IMG/VR virus record: IMGVR_UViG_3300030098_001471
Span: 1-26,669 of that record
DNA: 26,669 nucleotides
Source: a virus
Strand: one strand, 5' to 3'
This document shows positions 21,093 through 26,669 of the stretch, in pieces; the first letter of the stretch is position 1, and the number at the start of each line of letters is the position of its first letter. The notes under the pieces were generated by a model, which made no database searches, was not told the origin of the DNA, and saw only the letters and a program-made list of their open reading frames with translations. The translations under genes were made by a program, and so were the position numbers.

Positions 21093-22081
21093 ACTCGTTC
21101 CGCCCTAACCATTTTTACCGGTGTAGCTTGTGCTTCTATGATACCGGAACACTCTACTTCAAAAGAGTCATTTGTATTTAGAACTCCGTATGAAAATCTA
21201 ACCTCTAAACCTCTTCCGATAGAATCATACCCACCGCTAATAATTTGTTCAGATACTAGGGTTGAAGTTTGTAATCCGGCTGATGATATTCCTTTAGTAG
21301 TATATGTTATCGAAGTATTATCCGTTCCTCTTGTTAGCGTTCCACCACTATCAATTTTAATTTCTATAAGATCATATTCAACTGAACATCTACCCCGGAC
21401 ATCTACAATATCAGCGGTTGAATTAGCATTAACAGATTTCTTCCTTACAATTCCTTTATTTAAAGCTAGATCATTATGCTGATAAAGAGATATTGATCCG
21501 TTTCTAATTCTATCAATTATCCCCGTATCATCAATATTCATAACTTGATTCGATAATTCATCCCTTAAATCTGAATCATAAACTCCAACGATCAAACTAG
21601 CGGCTTGAAAAGCGGTAGCCATTACAATTACTTCCGGATAATCGTGTCCGGTTTTGCTTGCTATGCCGACTCCCTTTCGTGGATAGATAGGTTGTTGAGT
21701 CATACTTCTAATCATATCGGAAGCTCTTGGGATTATTGTGTTAGTGATTAGTGTATCTGTATCTTGCCCTATCTCCCAAATTGATCCATTTAATTGGCTA
21801 ACATTTGTACTTGCTTCAAAATACTGAATTAAATTATCTGTATATCTCCATTCTCCATCGCTTGAAGGTTGTGATCCAGCTTCCACTCCTAAATCTTCAC
21901 CATCCTTATAGAGTACCGCATCGCTTGAAATATATCCGGGAGAATATAGATTGTAAAGATTCGATGTTCCGCTTGCTACCCAATTCGGTGATAATAGAGA
22001 TCGTTGATTGTATTTAGATGCTTCTGGCAATACAAATAAAACATCATTCAGATCGCATAAATTTGATTCGTATGTACTCAC
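21089..22081 (-). CDS. Head-tail connector-like protein with extra beta domain (330 aa)
   Basis: This 330-residue protein starts at GTG 22081, with GGGAGGG seven bases upstream and an ATGA/GTGA-type overlap. The N-terminal third includes NLCDLNDVLFVLPEASKYNQ and a long helix (LITNTIIPRASDMIRSMTQQ), like the all-helical connectors (gp6/gp15 type). YPEVIVMATAFQAASLIVG and RDELSNQVMNIDDTGIIDRI are also helical. The C-terminal 110 residues (EYDLIEIKIDSGGTLTRGTD, GRGLEVRFSYGVLNTNDSFE) form a separate beta domain. Two-domain size is larger than typical connectors (about 100-120 residues), so the extra part may decorate the neck. Confidence 0.5.
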   Translation of the reverse strand: MSTYESNLCDLNDVLFVLPEASKYNQRSLLSPNWVASGTSNLYNLYSPGYISSDAVLYKDGEDLGVEAGSQPSSDGEWRYTDNLIQYFEASTNVSQLNGSIWEIGQDTDTLITNTIIPRASDMIRSMTQQPIYPRKGVGIASKTGHDYPEVIVMATAFQAASLIVGVYDSDLRDELSNQVMNIDDTGIIDRIRNGSISLYQHNDLALNKGIVRKKSVNANSTADIVDVRGRCSVEYDLIEIKIDSGGTLTRGTDNTSITYTTKGISSAGLQTSTLVSEQIISGGYDSIGRGLEVRFSYGVLNTNDSFEVECSGIIEAQATPVKMVRAERV

Positions 22082-22311
22082 GCTTCAACCCTCCCAATTG
22101 GTTTAATATCTTGAATTTCCATTATTTCCAACTCATCAGATACTTTCAAGCGACTAATGATTTCACTCATTAGACTTATTTGTTTGCCGGTTGGATTTAT
22201 AGTATCATAAACTTTTAATTCTTTAGCTAACCTAATACTTTCATTTATATTATTAAATGTTCCATCATCTTTAAAATCATTGTTCATAGCTTTTTGAAAT
22301 CTATTTTTCAT
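22078..22311 (-). CDS. Hypothetical protein (77 aa)
   Basis: This 77-residue helical, charged protein (NDFKDDGTFNNINESIRLAK, GKQISLMSEIISRLKVSDEL) has no recognised domain. ATG 22311 overlaps the preceding small zinc protein's stop (ATGA). It lies between the lysis and connector genes. Confidence 0.65.
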   Translation of the reverse strand: MKNRFQKAMNNDFKDDGTFNNINESIRLAKELKVYDTINPTGKQISLMSEIISRLKVSDELEIMEIQDIKPIGRVEA

Positions 22312-22448
22312 CTTTTTTTCCTTTTTTTAGGGCAGAATTTCATATAATCAATTCTATTCTCATTGGTAGCTAGTCCGCAATAAGTGATGTTATTAGACTC
22401 TCCACAGAATCCACAAATAATATCTTTTATCTTGCAGTATACAAACAA
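22308..22448 (-). CDS. Small zinc-binding protein (46 aa), TTG start
   Basis: This 46-residue frame begins at TTG 22448 immediately after the endolysin stop, with GAGGG five bases upstream, and ends at an ATGA overlap. It contains C5, ICGFCGES (C12, C15), ITYCGL (C24) and FCPKKRKKR (C39): a probable four-Cys zinc site and a basic tail. Neither frame neighbour overlaps it, so it accounts for a gap otherwise unexplained. Function unknown. Confidence 0.7.
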   Translation of the reverse strand: MFVYCKIKDIICGFCGESNNITYCGLATNENRIDYMKFCPKKRKKR

Positions 22449-22829
22449 TTAATCCCTCAACTCTATATGCACTAGATCATCAAATCCATTATCCTTAACC
22501 TCGCCATCACTATCCCAATCACCACCCCAACGAATAGAGTATCCTAATTGTTTGGCTATACCTCGAACCATACCGCCCATATAATGAAATCTATCTCTAT
22601 CTTTCCAATCTATCGGGTAAGGTGCTAAATCAACCGCCTTCCCTTCCATATGCTTCGAGTATTTAACTTTAGTTGATCCCTTTGCTAATAATTCTTCTTG
22701 TCTTTCAGCAGATCTTAAACCTTCAATAATAGTAACATCCATTAATTTAATTAATTCGTTGAGAACATTAACGATTCTAGAATCAACTCCCTTTAGCCTT
22801 TCTCTTGATCTTTTCCCGAATTTATACAT
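22449..22829 (-). CDS. Endolysin, M15 family L-alanyl-D-glutamate-type peptidase
   Basis: This 126-residue peptidoglycan peptidase of the VanY/M15 type resembles T5 endolysin. The zinc ligands are visible: H60 and D67 in SKHMEGKAVDLAP and H121 in DLVHIEL, with D118 as likely catalytic acid. The substrate-side RSAERQEELL (39-48) and IRWGGDWD (99-106) are family landmarks. It would cut the stem peptide at host lysis. It lacks a signal peptide or wall-binding domain, so it depends on a holin. Overlaps the previous gene by one base. Confidence 0.92.
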   Translation of the reverse strand: MYKFGKRSRERLKGVDSRIVNVLNELIKLMDVTIIEGLRSAERQEELLAKGSTKVKYSKHMEGKAVDLAPYPIDWKDRDRFHYMGGMVRGIAKQLGYSIRWGGDWDSDGEVKDNGFDDLVHIELRD

Positions 22830-23134
22830 TAACTCAATCTCCTAATTATTGACTCCGCCCACTTTCTACCGGGATCGCCTCCCCATAAATCCCAAGAAAT
22901 AGAAGCTCTAGAAATAGGCTCTTTTCGATTCCTTCTTTCTGCCGGAGTATCGTGCCGAGCAAAAAAAGAAACCATCCTTCTGATTGAACTCATACTAATA
23001 TTAGCACCTCTTGATAAATCTCTTGCTCTAGAGATACCAACTTGAGTTCCTCCCTTTTTTGATTTTGGTGCTTTCCTTCTTCTCTCCAATGCTCTCCTCG
23101 CTACGTCTTGGACTCTCTTTGGCGGAACAGGCAT
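22829..23134 (-). CDS. DUF5824-like small phage protein (101 aa)
   Basis: This 101-residue, very basic protein has the landmarks GGTQVGISRARDLSRGANIS (28-47), SSIRRMVSFFARHD (49-62) and SWDLWGGDPGRKWAESIIRR (about 79-98). The 'GT.VG..RA..L..', 'RRM.SFFARH' and 'W.LWGGD.GR.WA' blocks are those I associate with DUF5824. The function of the family is unknown to me. Here it lies in the lysis cassette between the 26-residue basic peptide and the endolysin. Confidence 0.75.
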   Translation of the reverse strand: MPVPPKRVQDVARRALERRRKAPKSKKGGTQVGISRARDLSRGANISMSSIRRMVSFFARHDTPAERRNRKEPISRASISWDLWGGDPGRKWAESIIRRLS

Positions 23135-23136
23135 AC

Positions 23137-23217
23137 TTACCTTCGCCTTTTTAATTTTCTCTTGATTTTCGGCTTTTTAGACCGCCTTTTTTTTGACTTA
23201 TACATACTTTTTGGCAT
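23137..23217 (-). CDS. Protamine-like basic peptide (26 aa)
   Basis: This 26-codon frame has ATG 23217 in a TAATG overlap with the preceding stop, and its own stop is two bases before the DUF5824-like start. 16 of 26 residues are Lys or Arg (MPKSMYKSKKRRSKKP, then KIKRKLKRRR). The perfect fit between neighbours supports translation, but with so few codons the call is tentative. Possible roles: DNA condensation in the head or membrane/RNA binding. Confidence 0.5.
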   Translation of the reverse strand: MPKSMYKSKKRRSKKPKIKRKLKRRR

Positions 23218-23480
23218 TATCGGCTCTTTCTTATCATTCTAATCGCTCCAGCTAGTATATCGGTCATTATATCAGCTAACTCCCTAAACATTGGCTCTTC
23301 TTTTTGATCTGATACGAAAGGAACGTTTATCGCCTTATCCATTTTTTCAGCTAATCTTTCTTCAACTTCTTTTGATTGGATATATTGAATTAACATCTCT
23401 TCTGCTCCCTTTGCTTGTTCATCTGCCATAGCTTTTACAGAATCCATAGCTTTGTCGAGCAACATCTTTTTGAAATCCAT
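23217..23480 (-). CDS. Helical protein of the lysis region (87 aa)
   Basis: This 87-residue, mostly helical charged protein (LLDKAMDSVKAMADEQAKGA, QSKEVEERLAEKMDKAINV) has a more hydrophobic C-terminal helix (LADIMTDILAGAIRMIRKSR) that could be amphipathic and touch membrane. AAGGAG stands before ATG 23480. No family recognised. Confidence 0.65.
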   Translation of the reverse strand: MDFKKMLLDKAMDSVKAMADEQAKGAEEMLIQYIQSKEVEERLAEKMDKAINVPFVSDQKEEPMFRELADIMTDILAGAIRMIRKSR

Positions 23481-23627
23481 TTACGACTCCTTGATTTTTT
23501 TTATTTTATAATACAAGTAAATAATATTCATAATTCCGATAGTTAAGCCAATGAAGTAAGGTAATAAATCCATAAATACAATTCCCATACTTCCCAAGCT
23601 CGTACCAGATACTTTTAAACTATCCAT
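23481..23627 (-). CDS. Single-span membrane protein, holin candidate (48 aa)
   Basis: This 48-residue frame has ATG 23627 in a TAATG overlap with the preceding stop. Residues about 14-40 are hydrophobic (MGIVFMDLLPYFIGLTIG then IMNIIYLYY), followed by a basic tail KIKKIKES: one span with an inside-positive C-terminus. It lies among lysis genes, where a holin is needed for the signal-less endolysin. Two other membrane proteins nearby compete for that role. Confidence 0.6.
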   Translation of the reverse strand: MDSLKVSGTSLGSMGIVFMDLLPYFIGLTIGIMNIIYLYYKIKKIKES

Positions 23628-23944
23628 TATCTAGAGTTTCCTCCGTTTATCCTTCCGGACATATAACTTACCTTATCGCTTAACTCGTTAAGTTCTTTGG
23701 TAATATCTTCCCTGTGCCGCAAAGAAGTTTCATCTGATTTATTCCAACGATCTAGCATTTTTAAAACGATACTTTCTAAATTTTCCAATGTTTCTGATTG
23801 ACCTTTGTTTTCAATTTTAAGTTCTTGGATAGCTTCGCCCTGTTGCTCGGCTCTTTTAGCATTTTGATAGACCATAAAAACGAACATAGCTCCAACTACT
23901 CCGATCATCCCGGCTTCCGAATAAACTGCTAAAAATTGCTCCAT
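23627..23944 (-). CDS. Membrane-anchored coiled-coil protein (105 aa)
   Basis: This 105-residue protein has an N-terminal transmembrane segment (EAGMIGVVGAMFVFMVY, about 11-27) then a long coiled coil (AEQQGEAIQELKIENKGQSE, ETLENLESIVLKML, EDITKELNELSDKVSYMSG). The layout recalls Rz-type spanins, haemolysin XhlA-type or holin-like proteins. No homolog is certain. It is in the lysis cassette. Confidence 0.65.
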   Translation of the reverse strand: MEQFLAVYSEAGMIGVVGAMFVFMVYQNAKRAEQQGEAIQELKIENKGQSETLENLESIVLKMLDRWNKSDETSLRHREDITKELNELSDKVSYMSGRINGGNSR

Positions 23945-23996
23945 TATTTATAAGTGTACCTCGCTACTAAATTATATGATGTACTAACAATCCAAT

Positions 23997-24335
23997 TCAT
24001 TTCTTTCTTTTCTTTTTTCGCCAAGATAATGGATTTAGATTTAATTCTTTTTGATACCAATTTAATTCTTCCTCCATCCTTTCAAATCGAACACGCTCTT
24101 CAGATATATGCTTTTGAACAAGATCGGATATTTGATCATTAGCTTCTGCCATCCTTTGTTCCAATATTGTGATGCGATTCTCCACCCTCCAAGCTCCGTA
24201 AAGAAGTCCGCCCACAAGTACCAATAACTGACAAAGCCACTTAATATTAATGTTAAGGGAGAGATTGTCATCAATGACATCGCCTCGTATGCTTCTAGCG
24301 GTTTGAGGTTTTCCATTTATAGACCCATTAGCCAT
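23997..24335 (-). CDS. Membrane-anchored coiled-coil protein, Rz-like (112 aa)
   Basis: This 112-residue protein has one transmembrane helix about 33-48 (WLCQLLVLVGGLLYGAW) followed by a charged coiled coil (ENRITILEQRMAEANDQISD, VRFERMEEELNWYQKELN) and a very basic tail (WRKKKRKK). A span plus periplasmic coiled coil is the i-spanin (Rz) or XhlA-like layout. An alternative frame in the same DNA (24062-24316) is less protein-like. The gene overlaps the small membrane ORF upstream by 19 bases. Confidence 0.65.
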   Translation of the reverse strand: MANGSINGKPQTARSIRGDVIDDNLSLNINIKWLCQLLVLVGGLLYGAWRVENRITILEQRMAEANDQISDLVQKHISEERVRFERMEEELNWYQKELNLNPLSWRKKKRKK

Positions 24336-24424
24336 CTAACAACCAAAGTAAATATCCAAACAAATCCGAATACTCCAAGCCAAAATCCAATCTCCTTATC
24401 TTCGTACAATCTTAATCTCTTCAT
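24317..24424 (-). CDS. Single-span membrane microprotein (35 aa)
   Basis: This 35-codon frame reads MKRLRLYEDKEIGFWLGVFG then FVWIFTLVVRWLMGL: positively charged start and one clear transmembrane helix (about 12-33). It fills the gap between the lipoprotein-like and Rz-like genes, overlapping each (29 and 19 bases). No good ribosome site, so translation would depend on coupling. Tentative. Confidence 0.45.
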   Translation of the reverse strand: MKRLRLYEDKEIGFWLGVFGFVWIFTLVVRWLMGL

Positions 24425-24698
24425 ATCTATGGTGATAATAACACCAGCCGCTTCCCTCATATACTCTTGAGTACCAATGAACAGAAGAATCTATATCAAT
24501 AATTTCATTAAATACAGAAGCGTATCGGATTGAGTCCGGATAAACTTGCGGTTCTAAAATAGTTCCGGATTTGCAACTTGAAAGAAGCGTTAAAATAAAG
24601 ATTGACATTAAAAACAAAACGTAAATCAAAATATAATACCTAGCTTCTTTCTTTGCGTTTTCCCGTAGCCTTCCGTGCCGATAATCATCCCTTGCCAT
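24396..24698 (-). CDS. Lipoprotein-like lysis protein (100 aa)
   Basis: This 100-residue protein has a basic N-terminus of 20 residues and a hydrophobic helix ILIYVLFLMSIFILTLL (about 23-39), then SSCKSGTIL: an L-S-S-C lipobox with Cys42. The signal is longer than usual for lipoproteins but plausible. The rest (SIRYASVFNEIIDIDSSVHW, EGSGWCYYHHRYEEIKIV) is soluble. An outer-membrane lipoprotein would match an o-spanin (Rz1-like) partner to the downstream coiled-coil proteins. Inference from topology and context. Confidence 0.55.
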   Translation of the reverse strand: MARDDYRHGRLRENAKKEARYYILIYVLFLMSIFILTLLSSCKSGTILEPQVYPDSIRYASVFNEIIDIDSSVHWYSRVYEGSGWCYYHHRYEEIKIVRR

Positions 24699-24822
24699 CT
24701 TTCGCCTTTGCTTCTTTTATAGCATTTTCATATCCATTTATAAGAAACTGAACTTCACTTATCTCTCTTTGAAGTAAAGCAAGTCTTGATTTAAGCTCTT
24801 TTATTCTATCTTGTTCGTTCAT
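24685..24822 (-). CDS. Small coiled-coil protein (45 aa)
   Basis: This 45-residue frame (MNEQDRIKELKSRLALLQRE, ISEVQFLINGYENAIKEAKA) is one continuous heptad-type coiled coil. It starts at ATG 24822 between the tail-fibre stop and the lipoprotein-like gene and overlaps the latter by 14 bases. The ribosome site is weak. It may pair with other coiled-coil proteins of the lysis region. Confidence 0.65.
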   Translation of the reverse strand: MNEQDRIKELKSRLALLQREISEVQFLINGYENAIKEAKAKDGKG

Positions 24823-24845
24823 TATTAATTCTTTATTATTTACCT

Positions 24846-25781
24846 CTACTCGCTAGGATCTTTTTCTTCTGTACTATTGCTTGATTCTTGTACTTTTAAA
24901 GGTTCAACTATTACCTTTCCATTGTCATCCGTCCAACTTGTCTCAATCATATGTTTATCCTGCCTTTCACCTACTACAAGCCAAGATATAGTAGCAGTTG
25001 AATTTTCATTTTGACAAGTGATAGTAAGGATATTGCTACTAACAGAGCCTTTAACTGCATCCCAATCTGACTCATTAGACGTAAAACATTGGACATCTGT
25101 ATTTAATGCAACAAAAGTGCCATCTGTCATTCCTGCAACTTCGTCAATATTAATCGTTGCAGCTCCTTTTGATAAGTTTACCTTGCCTCTGTAGATATTA
25201 TCAGCTTGAGGTGCTTCAACAAAAGAATGAACTAAATGATGTGTGTCTTTTTTTGATTCTAATGGATGATCTATTTTAAAAGATCCACTACCTTTAGATA
25301 AAGCACCTACAACAGACACCGCTCCATCTGATGCAATACTCATTCTAGTATCTAAATCAAGAGCACCTGTACTGCCTTTAGTTTTAAAGTGTAGTGCCCC
25401 ACGTGATGCAGAAGCTGTCCTTTCAAATGTAATTGCACCACCGGGACTAATGCTTGAACTTGGAGCAGTTGAGGATATTCTAAAACCAATACCAAGCTCT
25501 TCATTATTATCATCTGCTTGGTTCAAAATATTAATTGCAAATTTATCCATCCCTGCATCGTCAGTAGCATCTGAAGTATCGTGAATAAGTACCTTACCTA
25601 CTGGTTGACCGCCTACACCCACTCTATCTGTATTTAAATATAAAGCTGATCCAGTACCATCTCCATCAACTACTTGAATAGCGTTAGTATTATTACCTGC
25701 TACAAGACTATCTGTATTGCCGTTTAATTTTAATAGTGATGTATAGCTACTTGCTATACTTGCTCCTGTTAAACTTGCCAT
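24846..25781 (-). CDS. Tail fibre / receptor-binding-like protein (311 aa)
   Basis: This 311-residue protein has an N-terminal part (LLKLNGNTDSLVAGNNTNAI, VGVGGQPVGKVLIHDTSDA) with the short G-rich beta repeats of phage fibre shafts. The C-terminal part SKGSGSFKIDHPLES (about 163-177), LVHSFVEAPQADNIYRGKVN and later TISWLVVGERQD matches a domain found at the tips of fibres and some bacterial surface proteins (FKIDHPL..., HSFVE.P...NIY.G). Codon use differs from the neighbours, and CCGG, common elsewhere, occurs only once. It likely contacts the host surface. AAGGAAAGGATT precedes ATG 25781. Confidence 0.75.
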   Translation of the reverse strand: MASLTGASIASSYTSLLKLNGNTDSLVAGNNTNAIQVVDGDGTGSALYLNTDRVGVGGQPVGKVLIHDTSDATDDAGMDKFAINILNQADDNNEELGIGFRISSTAPSSSISPGGAITFERTASASRGALHFKTKGSTGALDLDTRMSIASDGAVSVVGALSKGSGSFKIDHPLESKKDTHHLVHSFVEAPQADNIYRGKVNLSKGAATINIDEVAGMTDGTFVALNTDVQCFTSNESDWDAVKGSVSSNILTITCQNENSTATISWLVVGERQDKHMIETSWTDDNGKVIVEPLKVQESSNSTEEKDPSE

Positions 25782-25821
25782 TTTTTAATCCTTTCCTTGA
25801 TTAAAGTTTCGTAGTCAACTA

Positions 25822-26169
25822 CTACGGGTTATTTAATAGATTCCACTTCCTTGCTTCATCTTCATAAGCCTGTAAGGAAGATTCCCAATTAGCACTCTCC
25901 CCGGCAAAGTCTCCAACTAATCCAGATAAACTAGATTGGGTTGATCCTGCCGCACTTGCAAAGGCTAATTTCAAAGCTGAATTAACGGATGCGTTGCTTG
26001 TTCCGGCAGTTGCATTCGCCCAAGCTCGAAGCATTGAAGAGATTGATCCCGAATATCCAGCTTCCTCAAGTCCGGCTCTAACGCACCCATTGAAAGAGAG
26101 AGCATTAGCATCTACACCGGCAAGGTCTGCAAAATATTCCTTTAAAATTCTATTATTACTTATCGCCAT
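25822..26169 (-). CDS. Small structural-type protein (115 aa)
   Basis: This 115-residue Ala/Ser-rich helical protein (begins MAISNNRILKEYFADLAGVD; ALSFNGCVRAGLEEAGYSGS; ASVNSALKLAFASAAGSTQS) directly follows the capsid gene in the operon. A TTG at 26193 would add 8 residues, but ATG 26169 is the better start, with GGAT upstream. Similar short proteins with 'LKEYFADL..V..NALS.NG..RA.L' accompany capsid or tail-fibre genes in marine phages by my recollection. Exact role unknown. Confidence 0.65.
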   Translation of the reverse strand: MAISNNRILKEYFADLAGVDANALSFNGCVRAGLEEAGYSGSISSMLRAWANATAGTSNASVNSALKLAFASAAGSTQSSLSGLVGDFAGESANWESSLQAYEDEARKWNLLNNP

Positions 26170-26183
26170 AATTTTATCCGTTA

Positions 26184-26203
26184 GGGGAGGCAAAAACCTC
26201 CCC
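26184..26203 (-). other. Strong hairpin after the capsid gene
   Basis: GGGGAGG (26203-26197 on the minus strand) pairs with CCUCCCC (26190-26184), 7 bp with a UUUUUG loop, 16 bases after the capsid stop. The run after it is UAACGGAU, not a U-tract, so it is not a normal terminator. It could protect or partition the highly expressed capsid message. Confidence 0.6.
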
Positions 26204-26219
26204 CAACTTATTTAACTTA

Positions 26220-26669
26220 TTAAGTTACTTTGTGAGTTAGCTCAACTCCATATGTATCAGCTAATTCTACAGATCCGCAGAAAATGCTACCTACATAATC
26301 GGTTTTAAGTCTAACCGCATCACGCTCAACTTCCATCCTCATAAGATCACCAGCATATCCAAATCCGATAGCCATCTTTGAGAATACTGCACCGATTGCA
26401 TTGTTTGAAGCAATAGCAATCTCTGGTGATGAATAAATATCCATTCCGGCTAATGCACCAATGAACCCGGTTTTTAACATATCATCTTGCGAGGAAGGTG
26501 ATCCACCGAATTGATTAGAAGTAACTAGATCATTTGATAATCCATAAGTTCCGTATATAGCTCTTGGATTGTGAACCATTGAATACGGAGCCGGTGCGGC
26601 TTCTGCTTGAAGTGTACCCAAAGCCGCAAACAAATCATCAACGCTTATCCCGTTAGATGTATCGTTTGA
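26220..26669 (-). CDS. Major capsid protein, intronless allele (C-terminal 149 residues)
   Basis: This frame is open from the window end (SNDTSNGIS...) to the stop at 26220 and carries the C-terminal half of the coat protein. At the site where the intron sits in the other allele the bases read ...ATGGTTCAC..., with no insertion. The protein is identical to exons 1 and 2 over the shared part (26368-26669 with 1-207 and 452-546) while the DNA differs at 21 of 302 positions, all synonymous, including one serine changed from AGT to TCA. The C-terminus (SKMAIGFGYAGDLMRMEVER, VELADTYGVELTHKVT) is typical of the strand-rich end of HK97-fold coats. Confidence 0.85.
   Translation of the reverse strand, partial: SNDTSNGISVDDLFAALGTLQAEAAPAPYSMVHNPRAIYGTYGLSNDLVTSNQFGGSPSSQDDMLKTGFIGALAGMDIYSSPEIAIASNNAIGAVFSKMAIGFGYAGDLMRMEVERDAVRLKTDYVGSIFCGSVELADTYGVELTHKVT

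Noticed and set aside
24062-24316. 84-residue alternate frame starting right after the 35-residue membrane ORF
   Set aside because: The other frame (112 residues) has a clean membrane helix and heptads. This one is aromatic-rich and irregular. Kept in mind because its ATG adjoins the upstream stop.
25810-25826. CGTAGT/ACTACG hairpin at the end of the 115-residue gene as terminator
   Set aside because: Six-bp stem overlapping the stop codon with no U-run after it.
1-26669. tRNA genes, CRISPR arrays, integrase or attachment sites
   Set aside because: None could be recognised on either strand by reading.

Overview
The window looks like the whole genome of a small tailed phage (siphovirus-type), about 26.1 kb without and 26.4 kb with one intron. 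It is AT-rich and every supported gene lies on the minus strand. Positions 1-546 and 26368-26669 carry the same part of the major capsid gene as two different alleles. The gene reads through in frame (287 codons plus stop) if the ends are joined, so the molecule is best read as circular or circularly permuted, opened inside the capsid gene. Strong GGAGG-type ribosome sites, a TTGACA/TATACT promoter, an M15 peptidase endolysin and a lipoprotein-like lysis candidate point to a Gram-negative bacterial host that is not a Bacteroidetes. The style of several small genes recalls marine phages; the host cannot be named from sequence alone.

Layout in the direction of transcription (descending coordinates). 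A factor-independent terminator (14222-14250) closes the tail operon. It is followed at once by a canonical sigma-70 promoter (14191-14218) and a folded 5' leader (14065-14184) that opens the early region. The early genes (14062 to about 6724) are small unknown proteins, an SSB-like protein, a free-standing HNH nuclease, a C5-cytosine methyltransferase with a remarkable second reading frame inside it, a replication-initiator-like protein, a DEDD exonuclease with zinc ribbons, a short MazG-like protein, a sigma-4-like HTH protein, a probable PD-(D/E)XK nuclease and a GNAT/Mom-like protein. There is no polymerase, helicase, primase, integrase or repressor. A repeat-rich intergenic block (6433-6723) then precedes the packaging and head genes: small-terminase-like, two small basic proteins, large terminase, portal, MuF-like head protein, gp10-like protein, scaffold and major capsid protein.

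Across the contig ends the order continues: capsid, a small structural protein, tail fibre, a lysis cassette of short membrane and coiled-coil proteins with a 26-residue arginine/lysine-rich peptide and the M15 endolysin, then connector, tail completion, tail tube, tail assembly chaperones joined by a -1 frameshift at A AAA AAA, tape measure and two distal tail proteins, ending at the terminator. The genome is thus one unidirectional circuit in which the late terminator sits directly before the early promoter.

Most notable observations: (1) a complete 244-nt group I intron without its own nuclease in the capsid gene, with an intronless allele at the other contig end and purely synonymous differences crowded around the insertion site; (2) a leader with three mutually exclusive pairing segments that can hide or free the ribosome site of the first early gene, a site repeated at the second early gene; (3) a 201-codon frame inside the methyltransferase gene that appears to encode a recognisable protein family; (4) several genes of 26-58 codons packed in ATGA/TAATG overlaps.
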